A stretch of 64,000 nt of DNA from Azovibrio restrictus DSM 23866 (GTDB lineage Bacteria; Pseudomonadota; Gammaproteobacteria; Burkholderiales; Rhodocyclaceae): positions 62,001 to 126,000 of the forward strand of contig NZ_AUCH01000009.1 in assembly GCF_000429665.1 (NCBI RefSeq), written 5' to 3'. Shown piece after piece: positions 32,180 to 42,917 of the stretch. The notes beneath the pieces were generated by a model. The model made no database searches. It saw nothing but the letters and a program-made list of their open reading frames with translations, and was not told where the DNA came from. Position numbers and translations under genes: made by a program. The stretch's first letter is position 1; every line of letters starts with the position of its first letter.

Positions 32180-33514
32180 TCAATCGTTCGGGCGGGAAGA
32201 CTTGATCAGCCGCCCCTGGAGCGGCTGCAGGGGCCGGGCATTATGGGGATGGAGACGGGCCAGGATGGCGTCCTGATCCGGGGAAATCTGCAAGGCTTGC
32301 TGCAGTACCACCCAGATCACCCCTTCACTGCAGGGCGGCGTGGTCAGGGACCCCATGTAGGTGTGATAGCCCCGCTGCTCCGGCAGCAACTGGTTCAGGT
32401 CTATGGTGGCAGCAGGAGGCGTCACCTCCAGGCCCGGCTCCAGGGGCAGGTAGTTCCACAGGGTCTGGATCAGCGGATGGGGCTGCCCCAATTCCAGCAG
32501 CACCGCCACCACCAGGCGCTCGCCGTCGAAGGCCTGGTGCTCCAGATGCACGCCCACATCAAAACTGCGCCCGTTGATGCGCTCCTCGGCCGGCCGGTGG
32601 AAGACGATGCGCTCCAGCTCGTAGTTCTTGCCCAGCAGGCTGAGCCGGTTACCGTCCACCCGGACCTGGATGCCATGCCCGGTGTCACTGATGGCGAAAT
32701 GGGAGGGGCGATAGTCGAAGGCTATGGGTTCCAGATCCACCCCTATGCCGTCGCGGATGTCGATGGGGGACTGGCGCGTTCCCTCGCTGCACAGGGAGTA
32801 GCCGGGCTGCACCCGGGCCCAGTGTTCGGGACCGCCCGGCCCCGAGTAGGCCCAGCTGGCGGGCCGGGGCGGCTCGGGCATGACCTCCAGGGCCGGCTTG
32901 GCCTTGCTGCGCGGGGAAGAACCCCTGGCATAGACGGTCTTGGTACTCCCGCTCACGGGCTTGCCCGTGACCGTCTTGATGGCCTCCAACTGCTTGCGGA
33001 TCATGGCCTCATTGGACTGGCGCAGGGCGGCGGCCGCAGCGTTGGCCTGCTCGGCCACCTTCATCGCCTGCCCCCGGCTGCCGGGAGGACGGCAGACCTC
33101 GCGCAGCACCTTGTCGTCCAGAGTGCCGCTGCGCACGGGCATGAAGGCGGCATCCTTCATTTCCTCGTCCCGCAACACTTCCTCGCTGGCCTTGATGAAG
33201 CTGCGCCGGATGGTGGCGCCGGCCCGCTGGCTGCAGTCGTAGCGGGTGGTGGTCTGGATGAACTTGTAGCTTCCGCCGCTACGGGCATCGACGATTTCCT
33301 TGTCCAGCACCAACCGCCCGGTGGCCAGCACCTTGCCGTCCTTTTCCCGCTGGATGCTGGCCGTATCCACCTCGATGGAACGCCCCTTGTCGCTGGCAAT
33401 GGGCCGCCAGATGCTGGTCGCCAGGGCCGGAGCAGCGGCCAGCAGGAGGCTGGCGGCCAGTCCCAGGACGAGGGGTGATTTGATGTTCATGGTCATGGTG
33501 CGATTCCGGAGCAC
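32180..33514 (-). CDS. Exported carbonic-anhydrase-like protein with N-terminal adhesin-E-like domain, zinc site incomplete
   Basis: A 444-residue secreted protein with signal peptide (MNIKSPLVLGLAASLLLAAAP). Residues about 30-125 resemble the surface-adhesin E domain (SIWRPIASDKGRSIEVDTAS, FIQTTTRYDCSQ). After a helical linker comes an alpha-carbonic-anhydrase domain (WAYSGPGGPEHWA, RQSPIDIRDG, TTPPCSEGVIWVVL). Of the three zinc histidines two remain (FHRPAEE and VGVHLEH) but the first is valine (IVFH where the family has FHFH), and the second-shell glutamate is glycine. It is probably inactive as an anhydrase, by analogy with carbonic-anhydrase-related proteins. The GTG at 33514 has AAGGAA six bases upstream; ATG 33496 is the alternative. 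Confidence 0.85.
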   Translation of the reverse strand: MLRNRTMTMNIKSPLVLGLAASLLLAAAPALATSIWRPIASDKGRSIEVDTASIQREKDGKVLATGRLVLDKEIVDARSGGSYKFIQTTTRYDCSQRAGATIRRSFIKASEEVLRDEEMKDAAFMPVRSGTLDDKVLREVCRPPGSRGQAMKVAEQANAAAAALRQSNEAMIRKQLEAIKTVTGKPVSGSTKTVYARGSSPRSKAKPALEVMPEPPRPASWAYSGPGGPEHWARVQPGYSLCSEGTRQSPIDIRDGIGVDLEPIAFDYRPSHFAISDTGHGIQVRVDGNRLSLLGKNYELERIVFHRPAEERINGRSFDVGVHLEHQAFDGERLVVAVLLELGQPHPLIQTLWNYLPLEPGLEVTPPAATIDLNQLLPEQRGYHTYMGSLTTPPCSEGVIWVVLQQALQISPDQDAILARLHPHNARPLQPLQGRLIKSSRPND

Positions 33515-33625
33515 GAATATTCCTTTTCGGCAGCTCGGGCAAATACTTGATGCTCCAGCCCAGACGGGGCGCCGTCCCGGGCAGGAATCATTGCGTAAAC
33601 ATGGCCTTTACAGTAACTTCGGCCC

Positions 33626-33714
33626 CCTCGTTAGGGGTGCGCCGCCGGTCAGCCGGCAGCGCTGAGACAGACCCTTCGAACCTGTACGGGTCATGCCGGC
33701 GTAGGGAAACGAAT
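33626..33714 (+). ncRNA. TPP riboswitch (THI element) upstream of thiC
   Basis: All THI-box landmarks are present in order: GGGGTGC, GCTGAGA, ACCCTTCGAACCTG, GGGTCATGCCGGCGTAGGGA. A P1 stem pairs TCGTT (33628-33632) with AACGA (33708-33712). It binds thiamine pyrophosphate and lies 84 bases before the thiC ATG. The spacer holds a pyrimidine-rich TTTCCTCCTTCCC that could mask the AAGGAAG ribosome site of thiC, so translational control is likely; no strong terminator is seen. Confidence 0.95.
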
Positions 33715-33797
33715 CGGGGTGCCCGAACTTTCCTCCTTCCCTGCGCGTCTGAAACAGTTTTCAGCCCGTCCCCGCCCGCTTTGCCGCAAGGAAGACC

Positions 33798-35714
<1,917 letters not shown>

Positions 35715-35734
35715 TCTCCCCGGCAATGGCATTC

Positions 35735-35765
35735 CGGACAGGCGGCCATCCCGGCCGCCTGTCCG
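35735..35765. terminator. Hairpin between convergent thiC and the RCC1-repeat gene
   Basis: A perfect 13-bp stem (CGGACAGGCGGCC with its complement, loop of five). No T run follows on either strand, so it is either a weak terminator or an mRNA 3'-end stabiliser for both genes. Confidence 0.65.
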
Positions 35766-35783
35766 CTTCAGGCATCCAAGCCC

Positions 35784-38063
35784 TCAGCGCAGGGAAACTC
35801 CCGGGGCAGGAAAATCAATTTTCCTCAGTACCTCCAGTCCTTTGGGAACCCCCGGATTCTGGGGAGTGCGGAACTCCCAGACGGAACCATCTCGTTTGAC
35901 GGCAACCGCGTAGGCGTCGTAGCCGCTGCCGACCGGGAACAGCTGCGTGAAACCCTTGCCCAGATCAGCAGGAGCCTGGGTAAAGATTTCATTGCGGCTC
36001 CACCCACTGGAATGCAGCCAGTTTCCCCAACCCACCAGCTGCCCATCCTGCTTCAGGGCCAGAACGATGACATCATCAGGAGGGCGAGGAAAGTCTCCCG
36101 CATATCCCACGGCCACTGCTTCCTTGTAACCACAACCCAGCGGCTCCATCCGGGTCCGCCTGCCCCGCTGGTAGCTTGCCCAGAGGCTGCCGTCTTCCTT
36201 GACTCCGACGGCGTACATGTCTGCGGCCCAGTGGATGGAAATGTAGCCCGACCCGATGTTCTTCGGGCCCCGCTCCTGGCCACTCTCCGCATAGTCCACG
36301 GCTTTCAGGGACTCTCCCCAGGCCCATAAGGAACCATCGGCCCGGAAAGCCATGTCCACGTTCTGACCGGTCAAACGGGAAAACCCGCCTCCCATGCGCA
36401 ACCAATGCTCTGAATCGGGAGCCGGCACATCCTCCCGCGCGCCCCCCCAGACCCAGAGGCTGCCGTCCCGCTTCAGCATCTGCAACTCCTGATGCGTTCC
36501 GCGCCCGATCTCGACAACACCGGTCGCCACCGTGAAGGGAGAGACCGGCGTCCGCACACTCCAGAACCCCAGTGTTCCGTCACGCCCCACGGACCATAGT
36601 TCCCCGTCCCGGTCCGCCAACGCCCGGGATTGATGGAGCGAGAGGTTGAGCCGCACCGGTTTCTGGCCATCGGAACAAGCTCCGCCAACCCAACTCACCA
36701 GAGTCCCATCCTTGAGCACTCCGACTACACCAGAAAACCTGGCGGCATCCATCCTGGCAACCTGGGCGCCGATGATGATGGGCGGCGGCTTGTTGCGCCA
36801 ACTGGCATCCCAGCACCACAGAGCGCCACTGCTATCCAGAAGCAGGGTTTCATCGTTGAACCTTCGCACATCAATGACCTTCGCCTTTCCTGCCGGAGGA
36901 TTCCCGGCAACGGAATCCTGCTTGCAGGAAAACTCCTGAGAGCCAGGTTCCAGAACATCTCCTTCGCCTAACAGCAGGCTCCGGCCATAGTCATTGAGCA
37001 AGGGGCGCAGTTCTTCCAGGGAGTAGCTCTGGACAAACGGGCGCCCGGATTTCCCCTCACGACTGTCGCGACAGCTCCAGATTGTCCAGAAACGCCAGCG
37101 CCCATCGGCGTCCGGCTCCATGCCCCAGTAGCGACTCCAGTCCCTTTCGGCATCCGCCCTGGCGCAATGCATGAGGAAATCCCCGTCCAGACTCGACGAA
37201 GGCTTGCAATGGACCCCGTTGCGCTTGCAATCCGGACTGACTTCCAGCTGCTCCTGCCGGACGATGTTCCAGCCTCGTTGCAACTTCGCCGAGCGGAAGC
37301 GTTTTGCCATGGTTTTCGCTCCTGCGGGAGTCAGCAGATCAGCTGCCTCAACCCTGCGCCCGTTCCACAGGTCGAAAACTTCCTTGCTTTCTCCCGAACT
37401 ACAGGAAGAACCGCAGCCGGCTGAATAAACGTTCAGCACCAGGATCCGGCCATTGTTGATCATGGTGGAGAAACGGATTTCATCCGGCGAGCTGCGCTCA
37501 CGGCTCCGGTACTCCTCCAGCAAACCTGGCAGCCCATCATCCAGATGCTTGGGTGCCGCCACATCAAAAAAGCCACCGAATATCTGATCATTGATCAGAC
37601 GTCCCACTTTGGGTGGATCGGTTTCCACAAAGGGAATGGAAAAATCTGGATAGTTTCTCGCCCCCTTGGGCTGGGCCATGCCAAGCTCCAGGGCTCTGAC
37701 CACGGTGGATTCCGGCCTGGGATAATTTGGAGAACACTGGGATACCAGCCCCAGGAGGAAGGCATTGCGTTCCCGGTAAGCATCAGCCGCCAGACTTGCC
37801 TCCGGAGCCCCCTTGCCGGGAATTTTCCTCAGCCCGGCAACCCATTTCCTTTGCGTCGCCCGGACATCCAGCCCCTCAAAAAGCGAGGGGCAACGGGTCT
37901 CCAGGTAATCGTAGGAAAACCCCAGTTCATCATCAGCACGCGATAAATCCGGATTTCCGCAGATCAATTTCTCCACCGGCAGCCGTGCCCGGGCGCAATC
38001 GAAACTGGCTGCATGCCCCAGGGATGCGCCCAGGAGCATCAAGAAAACCAGTACACCCTTCAT
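35784..38063 (-). CDS. Large exported protein: LprI-like N-terminus and RCC1-type repeats
   Basis: A 759-residue protein starting at ATG 38063, six to seven bases after GGAGG, with signal peptide MKGVLVFLMLLGASLGHAA. The first mature segment (SFDCARARLPVEKLICGN) matches the LprI/DUF1311 opening of lysozyme-inhibitor-like proteins. Middle residues (about 130-380) have several cysteines (GCGSSCSSGE, SPDCKRNGVHC) and no clear family. From about residue 420 there are at least seven RCC1-like blades with DGxLWxWG cores: DGTLVSW, DGELWSVG, DGSLWVWG, DGSLWAWG, DGSLWAS, DGQLVGWG, DGSVWEF. These would form a beta-propeller. The region is visibly less GC-rich than its neighbours, which suggests recent acquisition. 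The function is unknown. Confidence 0.85.
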   Translation of the reverse strand: MKGVLVFLMLLGASLGHAASFDCARARLPVEKLICGNPDLSRADDELGFSYDYLETRCPSLFEGLDVRATQRKWVAGLRKIPGKGAPEASLAADAYRERNAFLLGLVSQCSPNYPRPESTVVRALELGMAQPKGARNYPDFSIPFVETDPPKVGRLINDQIFGGFFDVAAPKHLDDGLPGLLEEYRSRERSSPDEIRFSTMINNGRILVLNVYSAGCGSSCSSGESKEVFDLWNGRRVEAADLLTPAGAKTMAKRFRSAKLQRGWNIVRQEQLEVSPDCKRNGVHCKPSSSLDGDFLMHCARADAERDWSRYWGMEPDADGRWRFWTIWSCRDSREGKSGRPFVQSYSLEELRPLLNDYGRSLLLGEGDVLEPGSQEFSCKQDSVAGNPPAGKAKVIDVRRFNDETLLLDSSGALWCWDASWRNKPPPIIIGAQVARMDAARFSGVVGVLKDGTLVSWVGGACSDGQKPVRLNLSLHQSRALADRDGELWSVGRDGTLGFWSVRTPVSPFTVATGVVEIGRGTHQELQMLKRDGSLWVWGGAREDVPAPDSEHWLRMGGGFSRLTGQNVDMAFRADGSLWAWGESLKAVDYAESGQERGPKNIGSGYISIHWAADMYAVGVKEDGSLWASYQRGRRTRMEPLGCGYKEAVAVGYAGDFPRPPDDVIVLALKQDGQLVGWGNWLHSSGWSRNEIFTQAPADLGKGFTQLFPVGSGYDAYAVAVKRDGSVWEFRTPQNPGVPKGLEVLRKIDFPAPGVSLR

Positions 38064-38305
38064 CGACCACCTCCACAAGACGAGAAAAACCCAACAGCAG
38101 GAACCCCATGCTGACAGATTCACACGGAATATTCATGCCACAAACCGGAAAACATCCTCCCGCCCGTGAGCAGAAGCTCACATCCACTTTCGTGAGTAAG
38201 CTCCGCTAGGGATGCCCCCTTCCAGGCACCCCCTTTGTCGTCACCGTTCTTCGTTGATATCAGGAATGGCCTACCATGCTCCCTTTCCCACCTCACTCCC
38301 CACCC

Positions 38306-39010
38306 ATGAAATGCCTGATTGTCCATGCCCATCCGGAACCCCGTTCCTTCAGCTCGGCCCTCAAGGAAGCCGCCCGGGAAACCCTGAGCCTCCAGGGACA
38401 TGAAGTGCAGCTTTCCGACCTCTACGCCATGGGCTTCAACCCGGTGGCCTCGGCTGACGATTTCCTGGAACCGGCCAATCCGGATTATTGCGTCTATGCC
38501 CTGGAACAGCGGCATGCGGTCCAGCATCACAGCCTGAGCCCGGACATCCAGGCCGAACTGGACAAACTCCTGTGGTGCGACCTGCTGATCCTCAACTTTC
38601 CCCTGTACTGGTGCTCCACCCCGGCCATCATGAAGGGCTGGATCGACCGGGTGTTCGTCTCCGGCCTGGTCTATGGGGGCAAGCGCTTCTACAACCGGGG
38701 CGGCCTCGCGGGCCGGCGGGCCCTGGTCAGCGTCACCCTGGGCGGCCAGGTGCACATGTTCCAGCCCGAGGGAATACACGGCCCCTTGCCCGAACTGCTG
38801 AAGCCCCTGCTGCAGGGCACCCTGGCCTACGCCGGCTTCCAGGTACTGCCGCCCTTCATCGGCTGGCACATCCCCTACCTCACCGATCCGGAACGGAGCC
38901 AGATTCTCGAACAATGGCAACAGCGCCTGAGGCACCTGGAACAGGACGTTCCCCTGCCCATGCCCAGCCTCCAGAACTTTGACGAGCAACTGCGCCCCCG
39001 CAAGACCTGA
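38306..39010 (+). CDS. NAD(P)H dehydrogenase (quinone)-type flavodoxin-fold oxidoreductase
   Basis: A 234-residue FMN/FAD enzyme of the NQO1/KefF superfamily. MKCLIVHAHPEPRSFSSAL is the phosphate-binding start, LLWCDLLILNFPLYWCSTPAIMKGWIDRVF is the characteristic middle, and SVTLGGQVHMFQPEGIHG lines the flavin site. The start ATG 38306 gives the standard N-terminus, though no good ribosome site is visible. It is divergent from the RCC1-repeat gene and 71 bases before yqgE. The likely role is two-electron reduction of quinones or similar electrophiles; partner and substrate are unknown. Confidence 0.9.
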   Translation: MKCLIVHAHPEPRSFSSALKEAARETLSLQGHEVQLSDLYAMGFNPVASADDFLEPANPDYCVYALEQRHAVQHHSLSPDIQAELDKLLWCDLLILNFPLYWCSTPAIMKGWIDRVFVSGLVYGGKRFYNRGGLAGRRALVSVTLGGQVHMFQPEGIHGPLPELLKPLLQGTLAYAGFQVLPPFIGWHIPYLTDPERSQILEQWQQRLRHLEQDVPLPMPSLQNFDEQLRPRKT

Positions 39011-39081
39011 ACCCCGCCCACGCGAGCCAGAAACCGCACTTTCTGCGCCACCCCGGCAGAAGCAGGCTAAAATCCGGCCCC

Positions 39082-39642
39082 ATGGAAAGCGTCAATCTCA
39101 CCCACCATTTCCTCATCGCCATGCCGGCCATGGTGGATCCCTACTTCAACCGGACCCTGGTCTACGTCTGCGAGCACAACGAGCAGGGGGCCCTGGGGGT
39201 GATCGTCAACCGGCCCATAGACCTGACCCTGGCGGGCCTATTCGAGAAGGTGGAGCTGGAACTCAAGGTCGAGGAGCTGGCCCGGCTGCCCGTGTATTTC
39301 GGCGGCCCGGTGCAGACCGACCGGGGCTTCGTGCTGCACCGGCCCCGGGGCAGCTGGCAATCCACCCTGCGGGTGAGCGAGGAAATCGGTCTCACCAGCT
39401 CCAAGGACATCCTCACCGCCATCGGCGCAAGCGGCGAACCCCGGGACATCATCATGACCCTGGGCTATGCCGGCTGGGGCGCCGGACAGCTGGAAAACGA
39501 GCTGTCCCAGAATTCCTGGCTGACCGTGCCCGCCGACGCCCAGATCCTGTTTGCCATGCCCCCCGAGGAACGTCTGCCGGCGGCCATGCAGAAGCTGGGC
39601 ATCAGCTTCTCCCAGCTTTCCGACGTGGCGGGACACGCCTGA
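39082..39642 (+). CDS. yqgE: YqgE/AlgH family protein
   Basis: A 186-residue protein of the YqgE/AlgH family, with LTHHFLIAMPAMVDPYF, RTLVYVCEHNEQGALGVIVN, YFGGPVQTDRGFVLH and LGYAGWGAGQLENEL. The biochemical function is unsettled; AlgH was first named as an alginate regulator in Pseudomonas. It is nearly always next to ruvX, as here, with only 4 bases between them. It begins the yqgE-ruvX-pyrR-pyrB-pyrC' operon. Confidence 0.95.
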   Translation: MESVNLTHHFLIAMPAMVDPYFNRTLVYVCEHNEQGALGVIVNRPIDLTLAGLFEKVELELKVEELARLPVYFGGPVQTDRGFVLHRPRGSWQSTLRVSEEIGLTSSKDILTAIGASGEPRDIIMTLGYAGWGAGQLENELSQNSWLTVPADAQILFAMPPEERLPAAMQKLGISFSQLSDVAGHA

Positions 39643-39646
39643 GCGG

Positions 39647-40084
39647 ATGGGCACTGTCCTCGCCTTCGATTACGGAGAAAAGCGCATCGGCGTGGCCGTG
39701 GGCGAAACCGCCCTGGGCCAGGCCCATCCCCTGGAAGTGATCAAGGCCGGCAGCGAAGCCGAGCGCCTGGCCGCCATCACCCGGCTGGTGAAGGAGTGGC
39801 AGCCGGAGCTGCTGGTGGTGGGCCGCCCCACCCACGCGGACGGCACCCCCCACGAGATGACCCTCCGGGCCCACGCGTTTTCCCTGCTGCTGGGAGGCCA
39901 TTTCGGCCTGCCGGTCCAGGAAGCCGACGAGCGGCTCACCTCCCGGGACGCGGAAACCCGCCTGCGGGAAACAGGCCGCAACGCCAAGAACATGAAGCCC
40001 CTGCTCGATGCAGTGGCTGCCCAACTGATCCTGCAAACCTGGTTCGATTTCCCCCATGACCCTACCCCCCTTCCCCCTGCCTGA
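39647..40084 (+). CDS. ruvX: Holliday-junction-resolvase-like RNase YqgF/RuvX
   Basis: A 145-residue RNase H-fold protein implicated in 16S rRNA 5'-end maturation in bacteria. It has the catalytic opening LAFDYGEKRIGVAVGE, VVGRPTHADGTPHEMT and the second acidic site EADERLTSRDAE. The start ATG 39647 lies 4 bases after yqgE. It overlaps pyrR by 29 bases, so the end of ruvX codes for both. Confidence 0.95.
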   Translation: MGTVLAFDYGEKRIGVAVGETALGQAHPLEVIKAGSEAERLAAITRLVKEWQPELLVVGRPTHADGTPHEMTLRAHAFSLLLGGHFGLPVQEADERLTSRDAETRLRETGRNAKNMKPLLDAVAAQLILQTWFDFPHDPTPLPPA

Positions 40085-40568
40085 CGCCGAAGCCCAATGC
40101 CGGGCCCTGGCCGACCTGATCCGGCCCCGGCTGACGCCGGACACCGCCCTGGTGGGCATCTACAGCGGCGGCGCCTGGATTGCCGAGCGCCTGTCGCAGC
40201 TGTTGCAACTGCCGGAAGAAGCCGGCCTGATCGACATCTCCTTCTACCGGGACGATTTCGCCGAGAAGGGCCTGCATCCCCAGGTGCGCCCCACCCAGAT
40301 TCCCTTCGATGTGAACGGCCGGCGCCTGATCCTGGTGGATGACGTGCTGTACACGGGCCGCACCACCCGGGCCGCCCTGAACGAACTGTTCGACTATGGC
40401 CGCCCCGCCGCCGTGGAGCTGGCAGTGCTGGCCGACCGGGGCGAACGGGAACTGCCCGTGGCCCCCACCTACTGCGTCTGGAACCTGGAACTACCGCGCC
40501 AGACCTGCCTGACCCTGGGCCGTGACGAAACCGGCCTGCTCTCCTGGAGGGTTGAAGACCATGCATAA
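40056..40568 (+). CDS. pyrR: PyrR, pyrimidine operon regulator/uracil phosphoribosyltransferase
   Basis: A 170-residue type I phosphoribosyltransferase with the PRPP loop LILVDDVLYTGRTTRAALNEL and the family segments VGIYSGGAWIAERL and ISFYRDDFAEKGLHPQV. In Gram-positives PyrR binds pyr mRNA; in proteobacteria it regulates or merely salvages uracil, and no PyrR-binding anti-antiterminator is evident here. It overlaps ruvX (29 bases) and pyrB (8 bases). Confidence 0.93.
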   Translation: MTLPPFPLPDAEAQCRALADLIRPRLTPDTALVGIYSGGAWIAERLSQLLQLPEEAGLIDISFYRDDFAEKGLHPQVRPTQIPFDVNGRRLILVDDVLYTGRTTRAALNELFDYGRPAAVELAVLADRGERELPVAPTYCVWNLELPRQTCLTLGRDETGLLSWRVEDHA

Positions 40569-41520
40569 CCCGCAGCTCAACAGCAACGGCGAACTGATCC
40601 ACCTGCTCTCCATCGAGGGCCTGCCCCGGGGCATCCTCACCCACATCCTGGACACGGCCGCCTCCTTCCTGGGGATCACCGACCGGGAAGTGAAGAAGGT
40701 GCCCCTGCTGCGCGGCAAGAGCGTCTTCAACCTGTTCTTCGAGAACTCCACCCGCACCCGCACCACCTTCGAGATCGCCGCCAAGCGGCTCTCCGCCGAC
40801 GTGCTCAACCTGGACATCACCCGCTCCTCCACGGCCAAGGGGGAGACGCTGCTGGACACCATAGACAACCTCTGTTCCATGCACGCCGACATGTTCGTGG
40901 TGCGGCACGCCTCCAGCGGTGCCCCCTACCTGATTGCCGACCACCTGAAGCGGGTGGGCCGGGACGACATCCACGTGGTCAATGCCGGTGACGGGCGCCA
41001 CGCCCACCCCACCCAGGGCCTGCTGGACATGTACACCATCCGCCACTTCAAGAAGAACTTCGAGAACCTGCGGGTGGCCATCGTCGGCGACATCCTGCAT
41101 TCCCGGGTGGCCCGCTCCGACATCCACGCCCTGACCACTCTGGGAGTGCCGGAAGTCCGCGCCATCGGCCCCCAGACCCTGCTGCCCACCGACCTGGGGC
41201 GCATGGGGGTGCAGGTCTACCACGACATGAACGAAGGTCTCCGGGACTGCGACGTGGTGATCATGCTGCGCCTCCAGAATGAACGCATGAACGGCGCCCT
41301 GCTGCCCTCGGCTGGCGAGTACTTCAAGCACTACGGCCTGACCCCGGCCAAGCTGGCCCTGGCCAAGCCCGACGCCATCGTCATGCACCCGGGCCCCATG
41401 AACCGGGGGGTGGAAATCGACTCCGCCGTGGCTGACGGGCCCCAGGCCGTCATCCTCGACCAGGTCACCTTCGGCATCGCCGTGCGCATGGCGGTCATGA
41501 GCATACTGGCAGGGAATTAA
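40561..41520 (+). CDS. pyrB: Aspartate carbamoyltransferase catalytic chain PyrB
   Basis: Commits carbamoyl phosphate and aspartate to pyrimidine synthesis. The 319-residue protein has the carbamoyl-phosphate loop FFENSTRTRTTFE, NAGDGRHAHPTQGLLDMYT and HPGPMNRGVEI. The start ATG 40561, with GGAGGG upstream, gives an N-terminal extension (MHNPQLNSNGELIHLLS) like pseudomonad-type PyrB that pairs with an inactive dihydroorotase. The next gene is that partner. There is no pyrI regulatory chain. Confidence 0.96.
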   Translation: MHNPQLNSNGELIHLLSIEGLPRGILTHILDTAASFLGITDREVKKVPLLRGKSVFNLFFENSTRTRTTFEIAAKRLSADVLNLDITRSSTAKGETLLDTIDNLCSMHADMFVVRHASSGAPYLIADHLKRVGRDDIHVVNAGDGRHAHPTQGLLDMYTIRHFKKNFENLRVAIVGDILHSRVARSDIHALTTLGVPEVRAIGPQTLLPTDLGRMGVQVYHDMNEGLRDCDVVIMLRLQNERMNGALLPSAGEYFKHYGLTPAKLALAKPDAIVMHPGPMNRGVEIDSAVADGPQAVILDQVTFGIAVRMAVMSILAGN

Positions 41521-41522
41521 AG

Positions 41523-42776
41523 ATGAAGATTGCAATCACCAACGGTCGCCTGGTGGACCCCAAGCACCAGATCGATGCCCGCCAGGACCTGTACCTGGCC
41601 GACGGGCGGGTGGCCGGCGTCGGCCAGGCTCCCGCGGGCTTTCAGGCCGAGCGGGAAATCGACGCCCGGGGCCTGGTGGTCTGCCCCGGCCTGATCGACC
41701 TTTCGGCCCGCCCGGGCAAGCTGGAAACCGAACTCAAGGCCGCCGTGGCCGGCGGCGTCACCACCCTGGTCTGCCCCCCCGACCTGGACCCGGTGCTGGA
41801 CGAGCCCGAGCTGGCCGAGCGCCTGGTGCGCCAGGCGGCGGACCTGGGGCTGGCCCGGCTGCTGCCCCTGGGCGCCCTGACCCAGAACCTGGAAGGAGAG
41901 CGTCTGGCGGAAATGGCCGGCCTGCGCCAGGCCGGCTGCATCGCCTTCTCCCAGGGCAAGCGCCCGGTGCTGGACACCCAGGCCCTGCTGCGCGCCTTCG
42001 AATACGCCGCCACCTTCGGCTACGCCATCTGGCTGCAGCCCCAGGACTACTACCTGTCCCGCAACGGCTTCGCCCACGACGGTGAAGTGGGCAGCCGCCT
42101 GGGCCTCACCGGCATTCCCGTCAGCGCCGAGACCGTGGCCATCGCCACCTACCTGACCCTGGCCGCCGACACCGGGGTGCGCCTGCATCTGCGCCGCCTC
42201 TCCTCCGCTGCCGGCATGGCCATGGTGGCCAAGGCCCGGGCCGAAGGCGTGGCCGTCACCTGCGACGTGGGGGTGCACCACCTGCACCTGTCCGAGCACG
42301 ACATCGGCTTCTTCGACACCCACGCCCGCTTCGACCCGCCCCTGCGCAGCCTGCGCGACCGGGACGGACTCTGCGCCGGGGTGGCCGCCGGCACCGCCGC
42401 CCTCTGTTCCGACCACACTCCCCTGGACCAGGACGACAAGCTGGTGCCCTTCGGTGAAGCCAAACCCGGCGCCACGGGCCTGGAACTGCTGCTGCCCCTG
42501 ACCCTGAAATGGGCTGCCGCCGCCAAGCTGCCCCTGAACGCCGCCCTGGCCCCGGTCACCAGCGCCCCCGCCGCCATCCTGGGGCGGGACGACCTGGGCC
42601 ACCTGGGCCTGGGAGCCCAGGCCGACATCTGCCTGTTCTCCGCCGAAGAGCCCTGGCGGGTCACCCCCCACAACCTCAGGAGCGCCGGCAAGAACACCCC
42701 CTTCCTGGGCTACGAGATGGCGGGCCGCAACAAGGCCACCCTGGTGGCCGGCCAGGTGGTATTCGACGCCCTCTGA
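41523..42776 (+). CDS. pyrC: Dihydroorotase-like protein PyrC' (metal-site residues missing)
   Basis: A 417-residue amidohydrolase-fold protein 2 bases after pyrB. True dihydroorotases have a DxHxH zinc motif after PGLID; here it reads PGLIDLSARPGKLE, so both histidines are absent. The later histidine is lost too (VRLHLRRLSSAAG). This is the pattern of pseudomonad PyrC', a non-catalytic partner that holds the PyrB dodecamer together. It is likely scaffolding, not dihydroorotate formation, so a real dihydroorotase should exist elsewhere in the genome. It is commonly annotated simply as dihydroorotase. Confidence 0.9.
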   Translation: MKIAITNGRLVDPKHQIDARQDLYLADGRVAGVGQAPAGFQAEREIDARGLVVCPGLIDLSARPGKLETELKAAVAGGVTTLVCPPDLDPVLDEPELAERLVRQAADLGLARLLPLGALTQNLEGERLAEMAGLRQAGCIAFSQGKRPVLDTQALLRAFEYAATFGYAIWLQPQDYYLSRNGFAHDGEVGSRLGLTGIPVSAETVAIATYLTLAADTGVRLHLRRLSSAAGMAMVAKARAEGVAVTCDVGVHHLHLSEHDIGFFDTHARFDPPLRSLRDRDGLCAGVAAGTAALCSDHTPLDQDDKLVPFGEAKPGATGLELLLPLTLKWAAAAKLPLNAALAPVTSAPAAILGRDDLGHLGLGAQADICLFSAEEPWRVTPHNLRSAGKNTPFLGYEMAGRNKATLVAGQVVFDAL

Positions 42777-42871
42777 GCTCCGGGGCCTGGCGCCGCCGCG
42801 ATCCGCCCGGGTCACGGCGGCCCCGGGCCTGAGCCCGCTGCCCCCGGCCCGGGGAGGCCCTCGGCCCGGGC

Positions 42872-42877
42872 TATAAT
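42872..42877 (+). promoter_or_regulatory. Possible -10 element before the response-regulator gene
   Basis: A perfect TATAAT lies 40 bases upstream of ATG 42918 in the GC-rich gap after pyrC'. The matching -35 region (around 42849) is C/G-rich and poor, so the promoter may need an activator. Confidence 0.45.
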
Positions 42878-42917
42878 CGGCCCGCTCCTTACCTCCCGTC
42901 CTCGCCGCACGCAGCCC

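Noticed and set aside
33585..33625. Sigma-70 promoter for the TPP riboswitch (TTGCGT, 17 bases, TAACTT)
   Set aside because: Spacing is right but each hexamer matches only three of six positions.
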